Shown piece after piece: positions 62,321-64,000 of a stretch of DNA of 64,000 nt; positions within the stretch are counted from its first letter, which is position 1, and each line of letters opens with the position of its first letter. The position numbers were made by a program, and so were the translations under genes. Under the pieces are notes generated by a model. That model was not told the DNA's origin and did not search any database. It saw nothing but the letters and a program-made list of their open reading frames with translations. The DNA is from Desulfobacillus sp041396245 (GTDB taxonomy: Bacteria > Pseudomonadota > Gammaproteobacteria > Burkholderiales > Rhodocyclaceae): positions 62,001 to 126,000 of the forward strand of contig JAWKYW010000008.1 in the NCBI GenBank assembly GCA_041396245.1. The letters are read 5' to 3'.

Positions 62321-63838
62321 TTGCGTCTCTTCCGCTTCCTCAAGATCGTCAGCGTCGGCCTGCGCTTCGGCCTCGACCAGATGATCCTCGACCATCCGTC
62401 GACCGAAGGCGCGGGACGCCTTTTGCGCACCGTGCTTTTCTGGCGCGACCTGTCCGCGCCGCGCGCGCAGCGGCTGCGCCTGGCGCTGGAGGCGCTGGGG
62501 CCGATCTTCGTCAAGTTCGGCCAGGTGCTGTCCACGCGGCGCGACCTGCTGCCGGTGGACATCGCCGACGAACTGGCCAGGCTGCAGGACCGGGTGCCGC
62601 CCTTTCCCTCGGCGCAGGCGGCGGCGGTACTGGCGCATGCCTTCGGCAAACCCGTCGACCAGGTCTTCGCCCGCTTCGGCGCCGAGCCGGAAGCCAGCGC
62701 CTCGGTGGCGCAGGTGCACTTCGCCACGCTGCCGGACGGACGGGAAGTGGCGGTGAAGATCCTGCGGCCGGGCATCGAGCGGGTGATCGCCCACGACGTC
62801 GCCCTGCTCGACGCCGGCGCCGGCCTGATCGAACTGCTGTGGCCGGACGGCCGCCGGCTCCGGCCGCGCGAGGTGGTGGCCGAATTCGCCAAGCACCTGG
62901 AGGACGAGCTCGACCTGATGCGCGAGGCGGCCAACTGCGCCCAGCTGCGGCGCAACTTCCTGCACTCGCCGCTGCTCGCCGTGCCGGAAGTGCACTGGGA
63001 CTGGTGCTCGTCGCGGGTGATGGTGATGGAACGCATGCACGGCACGCCGATCGGCCAGATCGGGGCGCTCAAGGCCGCCGCCATCGACCTCAAGGCGCTC
63101 TCGCGCGCCGGTGTCGAGATCTTCTTCACCCAGGTCTTCCGCGACGGCTTCTTCCACGCCGACATGCACCCGGGCAACATCCTCGTCACGCCGGCCGGGC
63201 AGTACGTCGCCCTCGACTTCGGCATCATGGGCACGCTGACCGAGGTCGACCAGAATTATCTCGCGCAGAACTTCCTCGGCTTCTTCCGCCGCGACTACAA
63301 GGCGGTGGCGCAGGCCCACATCGACGCCGGCTGGGTGCCGGCCGACACGCGCCTCGACGAGTTCGAGGCCGGCATCCGCGCCGTCTGCGAGCCGGTGTTC
63401 GACCGGCCGCTGAAGGACATCTCCTTCGGCAAGACGCTGCTGCGCCTGTTCCAGACCGGGCGCCGCTTCAACGTCGAGATCCAGCCGCAGCTGGTGATGC
63501 TGCAAAAGACCCTGCTCAACATCGAGGGCCTGGGGCGCCAGCTCGACCCCGAGCTCGACCTGTGGACCACCGCCAAGCCCTTCCTCGAGCGCTGGATGCT
63601 GGAGCGCGTCGGCCTGAAGGGCCTGGTGAACAACCTGAAGCGCGAGGCGCCGCAGTGGGCCGTCCTGCTGCCGCAGCTGCCGCGCCTGCTGCACGAGGCG
63701 CTCGACCGCAAGCCGCTGGATGCCTTGCACGCCGAGGTGGCGCGGCTGGAGGCGGAGGCGCGGCGGCAGACGCGCTGGATGAAGGCGGCGGCGGCGCTGC
63801 TCGCCGCGATTCTCCTGGTGCTACTGGTTTCGCTATAA
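62321..63838 (+). CDS. ubiB: UbiB-family ubiquinone biosynthesis protein
   Basis: Atypical-kinase (ADCK/UbiB) protein of 505 residues needed for ubiquinone synthesis. KFGQVLSTRRDLLP contains the KxGQ motif, EPEASASVAQVHFATL the A-rich loop; ADMHPGNILVTPAG and DFGIMGTL are the catalytic segments; two C-terminal helices (AAAALLAAILLVLLVSL) anchor it in the membrane. The TTG at 62321-62323 gives LRLFRFLKIVSVG, the usual N-terminus; the longer frame from 62264 has no family match. Confidence 0.9.
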   Translation: MRLFRFLKIVSVGLRFGLDQMILDHPSTEGAGRLLRTVLFWRDLSAPRAQRLRLALEALGPIFVKFGQVLSTRRDLLPVDIADELARLQDRVPPFPSAQAAAVLAHAFGKPVDQVFARFGAEPEASASVAQVHFATLPDGREVAVKILRPGIERVIAHDVALLDAGAGLIELLWPDGRRLRPREVVAEFAKHLEDELDLMREAANCAQLRRNFLHSPLLAVPEVHWDWCSSRVMVMERMHGTPIGQIGALKAAAIDLKALSRAGVEIFFTQVFRDGFFHADMHPGNILVTPAGQYVALDFGIMGTLTEVDQNYLAQNFLGFFRRDYKAVAQAHIDAGWVPADTRLDEFEAGIRAVCEPVFDRPLKDISFGKTLLRLFQTGRRFNVEIQPQLVMLQKTLLNIEGLGRQLDPELDLWTTAKPFLERWMLERVGLKGLVNNLKREAPQWAVLLPQLPRLLHEALDRKPLDALHAEVARLEAEARRQTRWMKAAAALLAAILLVLLVSL

Positions 63839-63841
63839 TCC

Positions 63842-63865
63842 GCCGTCCTCCGCAGACTGACTTTT
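63842..63865 (+). repeat. GCCGY-N10-CTGACTTT motif, copy i
   Basis: GCCGT, ten bases, CTGACTTTT. Starts 4 bp after the ubiB stop and ends 11 bp before the next start codon. Confidence 0.7.
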
Positions 63866-63875
63866 CATCTCTGCC

Positions 63876-64000
63876 ATGATGATCACCTTCGTCGCCCTCT
63901 ACCTGGCCGTTTCGGTCGCCATCGGCCTGATCGCCGCCACCCGCGTACACAACGCCCGCGACTACATTTCGGCGGGGCGCAACCTGCCGCTGTACGTCGT
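63876..64000 (+). CDS. Sodium:solute symporter, 5' part
   Basis: Start of an SSS-family transporter cut by the window edge. MMITFVALYLAVSVAIGLIA is the first helix, followed by ATRVHNARDYISAGRNLPLY, the conserved loop before the second helix. Solute cannot be told; acetate/pyruvate and proline/pantothenate carriers belong to this family. Confidence 0.85.
   Translation, partial: MMITFVALYLAVSVAIGLIAATRVHNARDYISAGRNLPLYV

Overview
The window is high-GC DNA from a betaproteobacterium. The gene content (anaerobic phenol carboxylation, leucine/isovalerate degradation, a class I PHA synthase, many XylR/DmpR-type regulatory features) points to a phenol-degrading, probably denitrifying member of the Rhodocyclales such as a Thauera/Aromatoleum/Azoarcus relative. 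This placement is inferred from the gene set and gene order, not from a marker-gene comparison. No rRNA, tRNA or CRISPR array was seen.

Left part (1-19847). A long minus-strand operon reads leftward from 11470. It carries a thioesterase, isovaleryl-CoA dehydrogenase (liuA), three more hotdog thioesterases, a thiolase, an acyl-CoA dehydrogenase, a DsbA-fold isomerase, both subunits of methylcrotonyl-CoA carboxylase (liuB, liuD), methylglutaconyl-CoA hydratase (liuC) and a GNAT protein cut by the edge. A MerR regulator (liuR) lies directly upstream, and two perfect palindromes that look like its operators sit in the gap. A DUF559 gene with near-perfect terminal inverted repeats has inserted into this operon. 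Next come an MBL-fold hydrolase, phaC, a HAD phosphatase, a second-type RlmN/Cfr-family enzyme, a lipoprotein, a CorC/HlyC-type membrane protein, a DUF3237 protein and a PaiB-like protein.

Middle part (19848-41391). About 2.7 kb without recognisable genes is followed by a frameshifted small gene and a BrnT/BrnA toxin-antitoxin pair. Then comes the main catabolic block, all on the minus strand from 38106: phenylphosphate synthase (ppsA, ppsB, ppsC), phenylphosphate carboxylase in the order ppcB-ppcD-ppcA-ppcC, a third UbiD-like decarboxylase, a UbiX flavin prenyltransferase, a DUF120 (CTP-dependent riboflavin-kinase-type) protein, a Nudix protein, an FMN-binding protein and a PaaK-type ligase. 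The divergent regulator at 38512-40233 is a XylR/DmpR-type sigma-54 activator. The 405 bp between regulator and ppsA hold a near-consensus sigma-54 promoter and three XylR-type activator sites. Together these genes would phosphorylate phenol with ATP, carboxylate phenylphosphate to 4-hydroxybenzoate, and supply the prenylated-FMN cofactor.

Degenerate block (about 41.1-49.6 kb). Nearly every reading frame here is broken by single-base indels, yet protein families can be read across frames: a CDF cation transporter, a multihaem class III cytochrome, a membrane protein, an FAD/[2Fe-2S] reductase, a ferric-reductase-like protein, PepSY proteins, a dihaem cytochrome (DHC type), a DUF1924 cytochrome, and a PepSY/response-regulator pair. 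This is either a decaying electron-transport locus or unpolished assembly. A small low-GC cluster follows (AbiV-family protein, membrane protein, nuclease-like protein; 49792-51815).

Right part (52407-64000). The osmoprotectant NAGGN operon (amidotransferase, acetyltransferase/ATP-grasp synthetase, M42 peptidase) is followed by a dinB remnant, a ParDE-type toxin-antitoxin pair, an SDR, dsbA, a SPOR-domain protein, argS, ubiB and the start of a sodium:solute symporter.

The most unusual observation is a dispersed 24-nt motif, GCCGY-N10-CTGACTTT(T). Nine copies are intergenic with an exactly fixed internal spacing. All eleven CTGACTTT occurrences that I could find in the window, including two inside genes, carry GCCGY at the same distance.
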